From: Holophaga foetida DSM 6591
GTDB lineage: Bacteria > Acidobacteriota > Holophagae > Holophagales > Holophagaceae
Assembly: GCF_000242615.2 (NCBI RefSeq)
Contig: NZ_KI912269.1
Span: forward strand, 403,775-467,774
Length of the DNA stretch: 64,000 nucleotides
Direction: 5' to 3'
Within the stretch, counting starts at the first letter, position 1. Every line of letters starts with the position of its first letter. A model generated the notes under the pieces. It did not search any database, was not told the DNA's origin, and saw only the letters and a program-made list of their open reading frames with translations. Shown here piece after piece: positions 52,444-61,747 of this stretch. A program made the translations under genes and the position numbers.

Positions 52444-53460
52444 TCATCGAACCCTCAGCAGATCACTCACAGAGGATTTGGAAAGCTTTGTGAGATTGAG
52501 AATTCTCAGGTCTCTCCCAAGAGGGGCCTGGCCGACGGCCTTCACGACTTCTTGACCTTCCCGGGAAAGGGCGAAGGACAGGAATTGCTTCAGCAGAGGA
52601 TCCATATCCCGCCTGGGGGGTTTATTGACATACACATACAGATTGCGCGAATAGGGATATTCGCCGGAGGAGACCGCCTCCTGGGTGGGAAACACAGCGG
52701 TCCTGGAGCCGGCCGGATACATGGCAAGGAACTTGATGGACGCGAAGTTCTCCACCAGATTGGCCGCACAGATGCCATTGGGGTCTGCGGCCAGGGTCTC
52801 GGCCATGGCCATGCCGTCCGGAAGGAGCTGGATGGGCATCCTGAGGATCTTCTGCTCCGGGAAGTACATGAGGACAAGCCCCGTCACACTCGAATCGAGG
52901 GTTCTGCCGTACCGGGTGATGGGGCGTTGAGCCCATTTTGCACCGCAGCCCTCCAGATCCCCCCACTTCAGGATATCCCTGGGCCATCCCATGGTCCGGT
53001 CCTCGGAATAGATCGCATCGGCTTCCTCCACATGGATCGCCTGGATGGGATTGTCCCGATGGACCGCAAGGACCAGTGCATCCATGGCAAGCGCAATCCG
53101 GGTGGGCAGATACCCCCATCGGTTCCGGAAAAAGCCGAGTTCATCAGCGGTGGCATCCCGCGCCAGCATGGCCATCTGGACGGTTCCTTCCCCCAGATCA
53201 CGCATGGCCTTGGCTTCGCCCCCTGTCCGGACTTCCAGGCTGAATTCCGGCGCCCTCGCCCTTAACGCGTCTCCCCACAGGGCCATGGAGTACATGAGGC
53301 ATTCGCCCCCTTCTGCAACCAGATGCGTGGCCGCCGGAGACTGAGCGGACGAAGTAGAGCAGACGAGCAGGAATAACGCCACGAGCACCATGCGAAACGC
53401 CGCAGACAGCATGCGCCCACACCACCCGGGTACCCACTTCAGAGAGTCACCGCTAGGCAT
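52444..53460 (-). CDS. PstS-like substrate-binding protein (copy 2)
   Basis: The 338-residue product has a signal peptide after a short basic extension (VLVALFLLVCSTSSAQS) and the PBP-like domain of the protein at 9951-10997: GWPRDILKWGDLEGCGAKWAQRPITRYGRTLDSSV, YPYSRNLYVYVNKPPRRDMDPLLKQFLSFALSREGQ. The GSD and SGTR phosphate loops are poorly kept, so phosphate binding is doubtful. GGAGGGGG precedes the start. The IS66 left end is only 26 bases upstream, so the native promoter has been displaced. Confidence 0.78.
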   Translation of the reverse strand: MPSGDSLKWVPGWCGRMLSAAFRMVLVALFLLVCSTSSAQSPAATHLVAEGGECLMYSMALWGDALRARAPEFSLEVRTGGEAKAMRDLGEGTVQMAMLARDATADELGFFRNRWGYLPTRIALAMDALVLAVHRDNPIQAIHVEEADAIYSEDRTMGWPRDILKWGDLEGCGAKWAQRPITRYGRTLDSSVTGLVLMYFPEQKILRMPIQLLPDGMAMAETLAADPNGICAANLVENFASIKFLAMYPAGSRTAVFPTQEAVSSGEYPYSRNLYVYVNKPPRRDMDPLLKQFLSFALSREGQEVVKAVGQAPLGRDLRILNLTKLSKSSVSDLLRVR

Positions 53461-53478
53461 GCCCCCTCCACAATATTA

Positions 53479-53486
53479 AAAATATT
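53479..53486. repeat. IS66 target-site duplication, left copy
   Basis: AAAATATT directly abuts the left inverted repeat and is identical to 55029-55036; eight bases is the expected duplication length for IS66. Confidence 0.9.
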
Positions 53487-55028
53487 GTAGCCGTTCAGCC
53501 CCCTCCGCATGGAGGGGGTTTCTGATTCCACGGGGACCGCATCAGGCTGTGAAATCCGGTGCGGCGATTCCGACGAGGCTGGCCTTCATGGCCTGAGTCA
53601 GCCACTCCAGCAGGTCCACGCCGCGCTTCCGGGCCGTGCCTGCCAGGGTCAGCATGCGCTCCACAAAGCGGGCGCCATGCTCGCTCTCCACCCCCAGGCT
53701 CACCTTCCGCCACAGCACCGCCTTGCGGATCGCCCTCTCGGCTTCATTGTTGGTCGGCACCACCCCTTCATGGGTCAGGTAGGTCCAGAGTCGATCCCAT
53801 TGCCGGAGCAGATCGTTGGCTGTCCCCCGTGCTTTCTTGGTGGTATCGGGGTGCTTCGCCAGGATCTCGAACCGCTCCCGCATCTCCGCCTGGATCGACT
53901 GTGTCCCCTTGGCCAGTTCCTCCCGACTGATTTCCTCTTGCTCACACTGGTGCCACAGATGGAAAGCCTTGTCGCTGGCCAGCTTCAGCATGCAGCCCTG
54001 GGTTCCCGTCTCACCCTTGCTCTCCAACATCCCCTGCACGTCACGTCGAATGTGGCTGTGGCAGAGCTGGTGCTTGGCCTTGAGGAACTTCTCGTAGGGC
54101 TTCCATCGGTCGCGCTGGATGATGCCCGGGTAGTCCTCGCCGAGGATGTCCTTGGCCTGCGCTTGGCCCCGTCCTGGCAGAAGTCGGAAGGCTTCGGCCT
54201 CCGCCGTTGCGGCGACCCAGAGCCACATCCGATCCTCTCCGCAGCGACCGAACCCCGTTTCATCGGCGTGCACCACTGGGGAGGCCTTCACCTCTTCGTG
54301 GATCGCTCTGGCAGTCGGGGCCACAGCCTCGCTCACCGACTTGCAGCAGGCCGCCACGGAACCCAGGGACATCCGCACGCCAAAGACGGATCGGTGCATC
54401 ACCATGATCTCCCGCTTGGTCAGCCGGAAGCGCCCCGAGAGCACCCCGGTGAGCGCCTGGAGACGGGGGCCGAAAGCACCCTTTGGGGTCCCCACCGGCG
54501 CAGCCGCGCGGGTGACATGCCCGCACCGGGGGCAAGCTTTGGACCACTGCCTCAGCTCCGTGATGAAGGCCCGGAACGCTGGCGACTCGCAGAACTGCCG
54601 GATGATGGCATCCCGCCGGGGGGCCTGCTCCAGGGATTCCCCGCAACGCTCGCAGGCCTCGGGATCGGCGTCCTTCACCTCATCCACCTCCTCGGGCGGA
54701 ACCTGCTCCCGGGTCTTTCCGGCGTGACCCGGCTGACCGCCGCGCTTCCGTCCACTCGGATCTACCGGTGGCTTGCGCTTCCTACCCATGTCCGAACTGG
54801 GGGGCTTGGAGCTGTTGCCGGAGTTCTGGGTGATGCGCGCCTCCAGATCCGCCACGCGCCCCAAAAGCTGTTCCACCATTGCCTTTAGGGCCTGGTTTTC
54901 AGAGATCAGCTGACGCTCGTTCTCGCTCATTCCATGAGCATGGCCACCCTGAACGAAAAGTACAACCTAATGGCTCATATGGACTGAATTTGTAAGCGTC
55001 CATCCCCCTGCGGGGGCTGAACGCTTAC
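53487..55028 (-). mobile_element. IS66-family insertion sequence, 1542 bp, intact
   Basis: The left end GTAGCCGTTCAGCCCCC and the right end (minus strand) GTAAGCGTTCAGCCCCC match at 15 of 17 bases and begin with the GTA(A) typical of IS66. Both ends continue into CCCCC...GGGGG hairpins. An exact 8-bp duplication AAAATATT flanks the element. It encodes one transposase and no TnpA/TnpB, as in the ISBst12-type subgroup. The exact duplication implies a recent insertion. Confidence 0.93.
53542..54930 (-). CDS. IS66-family transposase (TnpC)
   Basis: The 462-residue transposase has an N-terminal coiled coil (ENQALKAMVEQLLGRVADLEARI), a basic linker with SSKPPSSD, a zinc-finger region (CERCGESLEQ, CPRCGH) and the DDE domain: VVHADETGFGRCGE (D), IIQRDRWKPYEKFLKAKHQLCHSHIRRD (D) and VVPTNNEAERAIRKAVLWRK (E). 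It is full length and probably active. Confidence 0.94.
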   Translation of the reverse strand: MSENERQLISENQALKAMVEQLLGRVADLEARITQNSGNSSKPPSSDMGRKRKPPVDPSGRKRGGQPGHAGKTREQVPPEEVDEVKDADPEACERCGESLEQAPRRDAIIRQFCESPAFRAFITELRQWSKACPRCGHVTRAAAPVGTPKGAFGPRLQALTGVLSGRFRLTKREIMVMHRSVFGVRMSLGSVAACCKSVSEAVAPTARAIHEEVKASPVVHADETGFGRCGEDRMWLWVAATAEAEAFRLLPGRGQAQAKDILGEDYPGIIQRDRWKPYEKFLKAKHQLCHSHIRRDVQGMLESKGETGTQGCMLKLASDKAFHLWHQCEQEEISREELAKGTQSIQAEMRERFEILAKHPDTTKKARGTANDLLRQWDRLWTYLTHEGVVPTNNEAERAIRKAVLWRKVSLGVESEHGARFVERMLTLAGTARKRGVDLLEWLTQAMKASLVGIAAPDFTA

Positions 55029-55036
55029 AAAATATT
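55029..55036. repeat. IS66 target-site duplication, right copy
   Basis: AAAATATT follows the right inverted repeat and equals 53479-53486. Confidence 0.9.
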
Positions 55037-55135
55037 TTATTATTAACAAATCGATGGATCCCGGAGAATCCCCCACTCTGCCCCTCACTTTCCCCCAAAC
55101 AGCAGCGCAGCAGATTCTCCGGGAAGGAAACGAGG

Positions 55136-55498
55136 CTACTCTGTGGACCTGGCCACCAGCCAATCCAGAGCATCCTCACGACTGGATGCGAAGTATTGAC
55201 CTTTCTCAACCGCATTGGCAATGATCTTCTGGATTCCCGTGACGCCGATCATTGCGGAGAAAGTCTTTTTGCCCCGCGCTTTGGAAACAGCCTCTTCACA
55301 GGCCTTGGCGGCATTCTTGGCCTCTTCATTCGCCACGGTATCGGTCAAGTCCTGGAAGAGGAGACCGATATTTCCACCTATCAAGGCCCGCTGCACGTCT
55401 TTCATCTGGGCGCAGTATTGTTCGGGCTTGTAACCCCTGCAGTCGCTAACGACAATTTTGACCCCCTTGTGCTGGATGACCTGCACACGATCAGACAT
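55136..55498 (-). CDS. STAS/SpoIIAA-like protein
   Basis: The 120-residue soluble protein follows the SpoIIAA-like (STAS) pattern: VQVIQHKGVKIVVSDCRGYKPEQYCAQM, GLLFQDLTDTVANEEAKNAAKACEEAVSKARGKKTFSAMIGVTGIQKIIANAVEKG and the C-terminal SREDALDWLV. Role unknown; such proteins often associate with membranes or signalling. GGGAGG sets the start at 55498. It is last in the amidohydrolase operon, just beside the IS66 insertion. Confidence 0.65.
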   Translation of the reverse strand: MSDRVQVIQHKGVKIVVSDCRGYKPEQYCAQMKDVQRALIGGNIGLLFQDLTDTVANEEAKNAAKACEEAVSKARGKKTFSAMIGVTGIQKIIANAVEKGQYFASSREDALDWLVARSTE

Positions 55499-55573
55499 GA
55501 TGCCTCCCATGGATCAGCCGGGAATTTGAAAGCCAGCAGCCGCGCCCGGCAACGAGGCCACTGTAATGAGACT

Positions 55574-56155
55574 TCAGTGAGATTCAGGCACCCGGTCAGC
55601 GGCAGGAGGGGGGATCGGAAGCCCGCCGAAGAGCTTCCCGTATACAGAGAAGGCGATCGCAGTGATCAGACTGGAGCACACCATCCCCGCCAGGAAGATC
55701 AGGCAGCCGACCAGCCACATGTTGTTCGGACTACCGGGAACCGGGGACTTCAGGACAAACCAGATCGCATAGGTAGCGAGCAGCATCGGCATGTTGGAAA
55801 AGACCGTCTTCCCTAGGAAATACATGTGCAGCAAGCACATGACAAAGACGACAATGCCATTGCCGAGGATAAAGGTGGCTTTCGGGGGGACTCCGCCAGC
55901 CATGAGAAGCCCCATGACCACATAGGTCAGATAGCCGTACACGAGACCACAGGCTGCGCTCGCAATATCCCGGACCATGGTCTTGAAGGAGCTCTGCTGG
56001 GCCACACACACCGTGACAGCCCACAGATAGCACCAGCTCAATCCGAAGTATGGGGAAGTCGGCGGGAACCCAAAGAGGGTGACCCATCCAGCGGAATACC
56101 CCGTCAGCACCGCCACAACCACCACAGAAATGACCAGCACGAACTTCTTGTCCAT
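55574..56155 (-). CDS. Small integral membrane protein, possibly DUF1097
   Basis: The 193-residue product has five to six hydrophobic segments, starting VLVISVVVVAVLTGYSAG. The pattern recalls DUF1097 (YcdZ-like) inner-membrane proteins, but this is not firm. A strong AAGGAGG precedes the start. It lies between the amidohydrolase and STAS-like genes in one operon and may help transport. Confidence 0.55.
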   Translation of the reverse strand: MDKKFVLVISVVVVAVLTGYSAGWVTLFGFPPTSPYFGLSWCYLWAVTVCVAQQSSFKTMVRDIASAACGLVYGYLTYVVMGLLMAGGVPPKATFILGNGIVVFVMCLLHMYFLGKTVFSNMPMLLATYAIWFVLKSPVPGSPNNMWLVGCLIFLAGMVCSSLITAIAFSVYGKLFGGLPIPPPAADRVPESH

Positions 56156-56213
56156 TTCAAATCCTCCTTACAACTCTTATTTTTGAGTTGATAAATACCT
56201 ACCAATTATGAAT

Positions 56214-57875
56214 TCAACACGAAAACACGGACTTGCCTTGGAAATAAGTGCCCCTGACCTGTGTTTGATGGATCTTATCGACAGGAATTTCGAAGAGATT
56301 GTTATCCAGAACGATGAAGTCCGCGGACTTGCCCTTCACCATGGAACCCGTAACCTCATCAATGCCCATCGCCTTCGCACTGTTGATCGTGTAGATCGCA
56401 AGTACCGTCTCCAGGTCCAGCGCCTGATCCAAACCAAGCTCACCTGGAATCATGCCGAGCGGGTCCCGCCGGGTCAGCATCCCCTCGATGCCGATCCAGG
56501 GATTCGCATGGGTCTGCCCCGCAGGCCAATCGGAACCGCTCGAAACCAGGGCGCCAGCCTCCACGAAGTCCTTGTTCCTCAACCACTGGTTGTGGCAGCG
56601 ATCTGGACCGATCGCAGGAAAGCTGCCCAGCCAGAGCCCCGTGGGGAACCAGAGCATGGGTGACAAGTTCACAGCGACGTTAAGTTTCCGGAATCGCGGG
56701 TAGTCTGCCGGATCCACAATTGAACAGTGGGCGAGCACATGCCGGGGCCCCTCATCGCCATTGGCGCTACGCACCTTCTCGATGGCATCCAGGGCGATGC
56801 GAACCGCCCCATCCCCAGTGGTGTGGATCATGATCGGCAGTCCCATCTGATCGTAGGGGCACATCGCCTCAGCCAATGGGTCTGCTTCGAAATAGGCTTC
56901 CCCGTGGAAGGGAGCCCCATTCCCTTCCCCGCCTTCCGGCAGATAGGGCGCAAGCATCTTAGCGGTCCTGGCGGGCGGCACACCGTCCAGGAAGAACTTG
57001 ACGAAATGCGGAAAAACCCTGGGCGTGCGGAACTTCTCCCGCTCGCTGATGAGTTCCATCCCGGCCCGATCCCCCGGAAAGAAAGGCATGGCGGGGATGC
57101 TCCCCACAAGCCAGAGGGGGAGCCCCTGTTGGCGGTCCAGGTCGGACCAGACCTGCATGATGCCCTCTGAACCGTACGCGTCCTGGATCCCTGTGACGCC
57201 CAGGGAATTCAGCCGAGCCACAATATAACCTGCCGCCTTGTCCAGACGCTCGCGGAGCCGGGGGGGCATCCTCGCTTCGATGGGCGTGAAGGCCCCAAAC
57301 TCCTTCAGCAATCCCGTGGGCTCACCGGTCGAGGGATCTTTCACGAAGACGCATCCGAGGGGCGCCTCCGAGTTCCGGTCAATCCCCACCATCTGCAGCA
57401 CCACGGAGTTCACAAACCGGTTGTGATAGCTGATGTCCCTCAGGAAAACCGGATGGCCATTGCTTACCCGGTCCAGGGCCTGCCGTCCGGCCTCGCTGGA
57501 CATGACCTCCATGTTCTGGTCGCCCCAGGACCCGCCGATGATCCAGTCACCCGGCTCGGCCTTCCTCGCCGCTTCCGCCACGTGGTGGAGGATCTCGTGG
57601 AAACTCGCGGTGGGGGAAAAATTGCACAGGAAGAGATCCTCGTACCCGCCGTCGAGGGGGTGGGCATGGGCATCGTTGATGCCGGGCATGATCATGCCCC
57701 CCCGCATTTCCACAACCCGGGTGTCGGCCCCGATCATGGCCTTCACCTCGGAACGGCTTCCCACGGCACAGTATCTGCCGTCCTTCACGGCGAAAGCCTC
57801 CACCCAAGGATTATCCGGGTCGAGCGTGTATATGGCCTCGTTGAATACAACGAGGTCCGCATTGCGGTCCAACAT
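56214..57875 (-). CDS. Amidohydrolase family metal-dependent hydrolase (YtcJ/NfdA-like)
   Basis: The 553-residue amidohydrolase starts DLVVFNEAIYTLDPDNPWVEAFAVKDGRYCAVG and has the metal site GMIMPGINDAHAHPLDGG, a central WIIGGSWGDQNME, MIHTTGDGAVRIALDAIEKV, HVLAHCSIVDPADYPRF and the late SSGSDWPAGQTHANPWIGIEGMLTRRDP. This is the YtcJ/N-substituted-formamide-deformylase type, cytosolic as no signal peptide is present. The substrate is unknown but is probably an amide. AAGGAGGACAGGC precedes the start, and the palindrome at 57930-57950 lies 55 bases upstream. Confidence 0.88.
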   Translation of the reverse strand: MLDRNADLVVFNEAIYTLDPDNPWVEAFAVKDGRYCAVGSRSEVKAMIGADTRVVEMRGGMIMPGINDAHAHPLDGGYEDLFLCNFSPTASFHEILHHVAEAARKAEPGDWIIGGSWGDQNMEVMSSEAGRQALDRVSNGHPVFLRDISYHNRFVNSVVLQMVGIDRNSEAPLGCVFVKDPSTGEPTGLLKEFGAFTPIEARMPPRLRERLDKAAGYIVARLNSLGVTGIQDAYGSEGIMQVWSDLDRQQGLPLWLVGSIPAMPFFPGDRAGMELISEREKFRTPRVFPHFVKFFLDGVPPARTAKMLAPYLPEGGEGNGAPFHGEAYFEADPLAEAMCPYDQMGLPIMIHTTGDGAVRIALDAIEKVRSANGDEGPRHVLAHCSIVDPADYPRFRKLNVAVNLSPMLWFPTGLWLGSFPAIGPDRCHNQWLRNKDFVEAGALVSSGSDWPAGQTHANPWIGIEGMLTRRDPLGMIPGELGLDQALDLETVLAIYTINSAKAMGIDEVTGSMVKGKSADFIVLDNNLFEIPVDKIHQTQVRGTYFQGKSVFSC

Positions 57876-57929
57876 GCCTGTCCTCCTTGAGAGATGTGCG
57901 GACAGTTTAGAAATGGATATCCACCCTTC

Positions 57930-57950
57930 CCAACCCCCATATGGGGGGTG
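57930..57950. promoter_or_regulatory. GC-rich palindromic operator, copy 1
   Basis: CCAACCCCCATATGGGGGG plus two bases is nearly identical (20 of 21) to the reverse complement of 59166-59186. It lies between the LuxR-type gene and the amidohydrolase start. Confidence 0.7.
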
Positions 57951-57964
57951 AATGAGGATTAAAA

Positions 57965-59095
57965 TCAGCGAGCGAGTCCCCAGTTATGTGAGATAACCGA
58001 ACCGAGGATGAGACTCACCAACTCAGCCTGGCGGCTGGTTTGTGTCTTCCCGAACACCTCTTTGACCTGGCTTCGGACGGTATCGATGGAGAGCCCCCGC
58101 ATGTCCGCATAATCGGACAGGGAGTGCCCCTGGCAGAGCGCAGCCACCAGCCTGGATTCGGCTGGCGTCAAATGGAAGAGATCCGTGAAGGCATGGACAG
58201 GCAGGGTGGGGACCTGCCCTGCCCGGGTCATAAGGAGCAGGTAGCGGAGCGTCTCACCCTCGAAGGGATGCACGCTTACCTGGAGGCTGCCCTCGCCGAA
58301 CTCATCCCCCAGGGAGAAGTAGGAAGGACTCCTCCGCGCCAGGGCGGCGCTGAGCTTCCCGCCGTCCACCCGGGGCGGGACGCGGAGGCATCCGTCAACA
58401 ATCCGCAGAGGCCTTCCGGAAGCCAGGAGCTCCCGCGCGGCACGATTGCTGAGGCACACCTCACCCGAAGCGCCGCACAGGCATATCCCCTGGGGTATGA
58501 GGTCCATCAGGGCGGCATCAAACCTCGGTTCGTTCGCCAATTGGAGGGAATGGGCAATGGAGGTGGCCTGCTGGAGATGGCGTAGCACCTCACCCAGCAC
58601 GCCCTGCTCGGCCTCCCCCCACTGCTCCCCCAGTTCCAGCTTGCGATGCATCGCCAGGGCCAGGAATTCCCCCGTCGCAATCTGCCAAAGCGCTCCCACA
58701 AAGAAACCGAGTCCCAGACCCGACAGAGCCCTCCGGAATCGCTGCAGTTCGCCCCCATCAACCATCAGGTCCTTGTCCTGCACCACCCGCCCGAGATTGG
58801 AAAGATGTTCAGCCCCATAACGGGGGTTCAGGGAATCGGTAATCTCGGAAACGTAACGCTGATGGCACTCCAGCCCGCCCAGGTTCACCACGCTCCGGAA
58901 GGGATGGAGCCGCCCCCCCTCGATACGGCACCACTCCAGAGAAACGGAATGCATCCGGACCGCCGCACTGAGATCCTCCAACGCCTCCGGCCAGGCCGCC
59001 GGATCGGAGGACGAGCGGTGGAGCTTGTATATCAAATCGCAGATGCGACTGGGGTCTTCAGCCCAGGTTCGTACACGTTTGGAACGAGCGGCCAC
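57965..59095 (-). CDS. LuxR-family transcriptional regulator
   Basis: The 376-residue product (GTG start) has a C-terminal LuxR/FixJ helix-turn-helix: FHLTPAESRLVAALCQGHSLSDYADMRGLSIDTVRSQVKEVFGKTQTSRQAELVSLIL. The N-terminal ~300 residues include a GAF/PAS-like segment (LIPQGICLCGASGEVCLSNRAARELLASG), so it is probably a ligand-responsive one-component regulator. It is divergent from the MFS-torF operon and upstream of the amidohydrolase operon; the palindromes at 57930 and 59166 are its likely sites. Confidence 0.85.
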   Translation of the reverse strand: MAARSKRVRTWAEDPSRICDLIYKLHRSSSDPAAWPEALEDLSAAVRMHSVSLEWCRIEGGRLHPFRSVVNLGGLECHQRYVSEITDSLNPRYGAEHLSNLGRVVQDKDLMVDGGELQRFRRALSGLGLGFFVGALWQIATGEFLALAMHRKLELGEQWGEAEQGVLGEVLRHLQQATSIAHSLQLANEPRFDAALMDLIPQGICLCGASGEVCLSNRAARELLASGRPLRIVDGCLRVPPRVDGGKLSAALARRSPSYFSLGDEFGEGSLQVSVHPFEGETLRYLLLMTRAGQVPTLPVHAFTDLFHLTPAESRLVAALCQGHSLSDYADMRGLSIDTVRSQVKEVFGKTQTSRQAELVSLILGSVISHNWGLAR

Positions 59096-59165
59096 GGGAG
59101 CATACCCCCATAAATCAGATTGCAGACGGAAGTGTAATTACACTACCCAGCCCCCGCCATCAGGA

Positions 59166-59186
59166 CACCCCCCAAATGGGGGTTGG
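59166..59186. promoter_or_regulatory. GC-rich palindromic operator, copy 2
   Basis: CACCCCCCAAATGGGGGTTG and one more base; the reverse complement differs from the copy at 57930-57950 at one of 21 positions. It lies 71 bases upstream of the LuxR-type gene and 123 upstream of the MFS gene, in their shared divergent promoter region. Confidence 0.7.
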
Positions 59187-59308
59187 AGAGGTGCATCGCC
59201 CATTCCCATACTACCCTCCGGCTGACTGCAGCTTAACCCGACACATCACGTTCTTTTTATCCACTTGTTTGGATATCGAGTGTCATTTGTTTTTAAAAAG
59301 GTAGCACC

Positions 59309-60634
59309 ATGACCCAAAAAAGCTTACAACAAAAGCAAAGCATTATCATGTCTGGCATTATAATACTCGGAATACTTCTGGCCTACATCAACCAAGTTTC
59401 TCCATCGCCCCTGCTGATGACCATCGGAGCGAACTTCGGAATAAACAACAATGATGCATTGCTAAACCTGTCTGTATCTATCATATTCCCCATGGTCATA
59501 CTTGCCAGCATCGCGGGGACCTTGATCGAGCAGAAAATCGGGACCGAGGGGCTGTTCACCTGGACCATGGCCGCCCTCACCACAGGCATGCTGACGAATT
59601 TCGTGGCAGTCAACTACTACATCTTCCTCCTCGGACGCATGCTCTACGGAATTGGCTTCGGCCTGGGGATTCCGTTCATCGGATCCGCCATCATGAAGTG
59701 GTACTCGCCCAGGGGCCGTGAAATCATGAACACCGTGAACGGACTCTTCCCGTTTGTGGGAGCAGTCATAGGATTCAGCTGCATTGCCCCCCTGCATCGT
59801 GTTCTCGGGAACTCCATGAAGTGGACCTTCGGGATCTGGGGCTTGATGAGCCTAATCGTCATGGCCGCCTGGATGCTCATCAGGCGGGCGGGAAAGGGTG
59901 AAGGCCCTGCCCCCGTCCCCACCAGCGGCGTCAAGGAGCATAGGCTCTACTCCAGCCTCTGGAGGCGCCGAGACATCAAGCTCCTCTGCACCATGTTCGC
60001 CTGCGACTTCATGTGTTACGCCTACATAAGCATCGTTCTGCCCACCTACCTGATGGAAGCGGTCGGAATGCCGGAACTGTCGGCAGGCCTTTGGTCAGCC
60101 ATCGCATTTTCGGCGGTCGGCATTCTCGGAGGCGCAGCGGGGGGCGCCATCATGGCGAAGACGGGACGCAGAAAGCCCTGCATAGCCATAGCACAAGCGG
60201 TCAAGTTCATCGCCATTGTCGGCATCTGGCTCGGAAGCTTCACCTCGCCAGCGCTGATCATCCCCAGCGTCATGGCCTTCGGTATCGGCAACAGCCTCTG
60301 GACACCGGGCGTCTATATCGTCCCGACCGAACTGGAAGACATGAACCCCACCCGGGTCGGGGCGGCATTCTCCCTGATCACCTCCTTCGGCTTCGCATTC
60401 GGTTTCATCGCGCCGGTCTGTGGCGGGTGGATGACCAATGCCTTCATGAGCCTCTCCAGCGCGGTTGACCCCGTGCGGAACCACGTCTCCGGGGTCGCCA
60501 ACAGCATGCTCATCTTCGGCTTTACCAACATCATCGCATTCGTATGCGCCATTAGGATCCGGGAGACAGGACCCGCGTCAGGGCTCCTGACCGGCGTCCG
60601 CCCGAAGGATGAACCGGTGCTGGACAGGAACTGA
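59309..60634 (+). CDS. MFS transporter
   Basis: The 441-residue major facilitator protein has about twelve membrane segments, a loop-2 region GRMLYGIGFGLGIPFIGSAIMKWYSPRGRE and a central basic loop (RRAGKGEGPAPVPTSGVKEH). Start region codons are A/T-rich. The substrate is unknown; linkage to a porin and amidohydrolase under one regulator suggests uptake of an amide or its product. torF copy 2 follows 32 bases downstream. Confidence 0.9.
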   Translation: MTQKSLQQKQSIIMSGIIILGILLAYINQVSPSPLLMTIGANFGINNNDALLNLSVSIIFPMVILASIAGTLIEQKIGTEGLFTWTMAALTTGMLTNFVAVNYYIFLLGRMLYGIGFGLGIPFIGSAIMKWYSPRGREIMNTVNGLFPFVGAVIGFSCIAPLHRVLGNSMKWTFGIWGLMSLIVMAAWMLIRRAGKGEGPAPVPTSGVKEHRLYSSLWRRRDIKLLCTMFACDFMCYAYISIVLPTYLMEAVGMPELSAGLWSAIAFSAVGILGGAAGGAIMAKTGRRKPCIAIAQAVKFIAIVGIWLGSFTSPALIIPSVMAFGIGNSLWTPGVYIVPTELEDMNPTRVGAAFSLITSFGFAFGFIAPVCGGWMTNAFMSLSSAVDPVRNHVSGVANSMLIFGFTNIIAFVCAIRIRETGPASGLLTGVRPKDEPVLDRN

Positions 60635-60666
60635 CCCAAAAAAGCGATCCACTTCTGTTAGAGGAA

Positions 60667-61434
60667 ATGATGAAGCAGACGATTCCGATCCTTCTCACCA
60701 TCTCCGCGGCTGCCACCACGCTGGCGCACGGGGCAGACACGAAAGCAACATCCGCCCACACCTTTTCCGGGAATGCGAGCCTCGTATCCCAGTATGTCTT
60801 CCGCGGAATCACCCAGACCAATGGAAAGCCGGCTGTCCAGGCAGGTCTCGACTACTCGCACAAGAGCGGTTTCTACGCGGGATTCTGGGCCTCCAATATT
60901 TCCTGGTACACGGATACCGTCGGCAATGCGTCGGCCAGCAGCACCTGCCTTGAAACGGATGCGTTCCTTGGCTACCGAGGCGGGATCAGTCAGAATCTCA
61001 GCCTGGACATAGGCTTATTCGAAGCCTACTACCCTGGCACCTACTCAACCGAAGCGGTGAAGCCTCACACCACCGAAGCCTATGCAGCCATCAGTTACAA
61101 GACCTTCACCGTGAAATACAACCATGCAGTGAGCAGGGATGCCGCCGGGGTCGCCGATGCGAAGCACTCCCGGTATTACGAGGCAGGCGCGAGCTTCGTC
61201 CTCCCCAGGGGCATCACCCTCGCCATCCACGCCGGGCGCCAGAAGTATTCCACGCTCTCCCACGCCCTTTCCTACAACGACTACAGAATCGCGATATCCA
61301 AGGCACTGATGCGGGAGTGCACCATCAGCGCAACCTGCACCTATGCGACCACCAAGGATGCTTACTACACCAATGCATTTGGCAGGGATACGGGTGGACG
61401 CCAGGTAGCTCTGGGCATCACCAAAGGGTTCTAG
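60667..61434 (+). CDS. TorF family putative outer-membrane porin (copy 2)
   Basis: The 255-residue paralogue of the protein at 18497-19246 has a signal peptide (ending LAHGAD), SGNASLVSQYVFRGITQTNGKPAVQAGLDYSHKSGFYAGFWASNISWY, and a C-terminal phenylalanine (GITKGF). It is in an operon with the MFS transporter (GAGGAA precedes the start) and probably passes the same substrate through the outer membrane. A perfect GGGTTCTA-GCC-TAGAACCC hairpin (61426-61444) spans its stop codon. Confidence 0.87.
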   Translation: MMKQTIPILLTISAAATTLAHGADTKATSAHTFSGNASLVSQYVFRGITQTNGKPAVQAGLDYSHKSGFYAGFWASNISWYTDTVGNASASSTCLETDAFLGYRGGISQNLSLDIGLFEAYYPGTYSTEAVKPHTTEAYAAISYKTFTVKYNHAVSRDAAGVADAKHSRYYEAGASFVLPRGITLAIHAGRQKYSTLSHALSYNDYRIAISKALMRECTISATCTYATTKDAYYTNAFGRDTGGRQVALGITKGF

Positions 61435-61435
61435 C

Positions 61436-61693
61436 CTAGAACCCGAAGCCCACCATGCTATAGAGCCTGGTCGCAGCGTTGGCATTGGAGGACCCCAGTG
61501 TGGGGTCAAGCCAGCCAGGGGCGACAACACCGAGGCCGTTCACCGGCGATTGGCCCCTGAGAAGGGTCAACCGCCCGTTGAAGAAGGAGAAGGCGGCGGC
61601 AATCGCAACCCTCCCCTTGAGTCGGGGGACCTGGGGTCCGCAGACCTGGACCTGGGCTGGGGGTGGGCTGACGGGAATGGGCATCATGGACAA
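61436..61693 (-). pseudogene. Possible outer-membrane protein C-terminal remnant
   Basis: An 85-codon frame ends ATRLYSMVGFGF, with alternating hydrophobics and a terminal Phe as in outer-membrane barrels, and stops one base after the torF stop on the opposite strand. The rest of such a protein is absent. It may be a decayed gene end or chance; the 313-base gap between torF and miaB holds nothing else recognisable. Confidence 0.3.
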
Positions 61694-61747
61694 CCTGCAG
61701 CAGAAAGAGACACGACTGTCTTCATGTGCCGCGGGAAGGCCCTGGAT

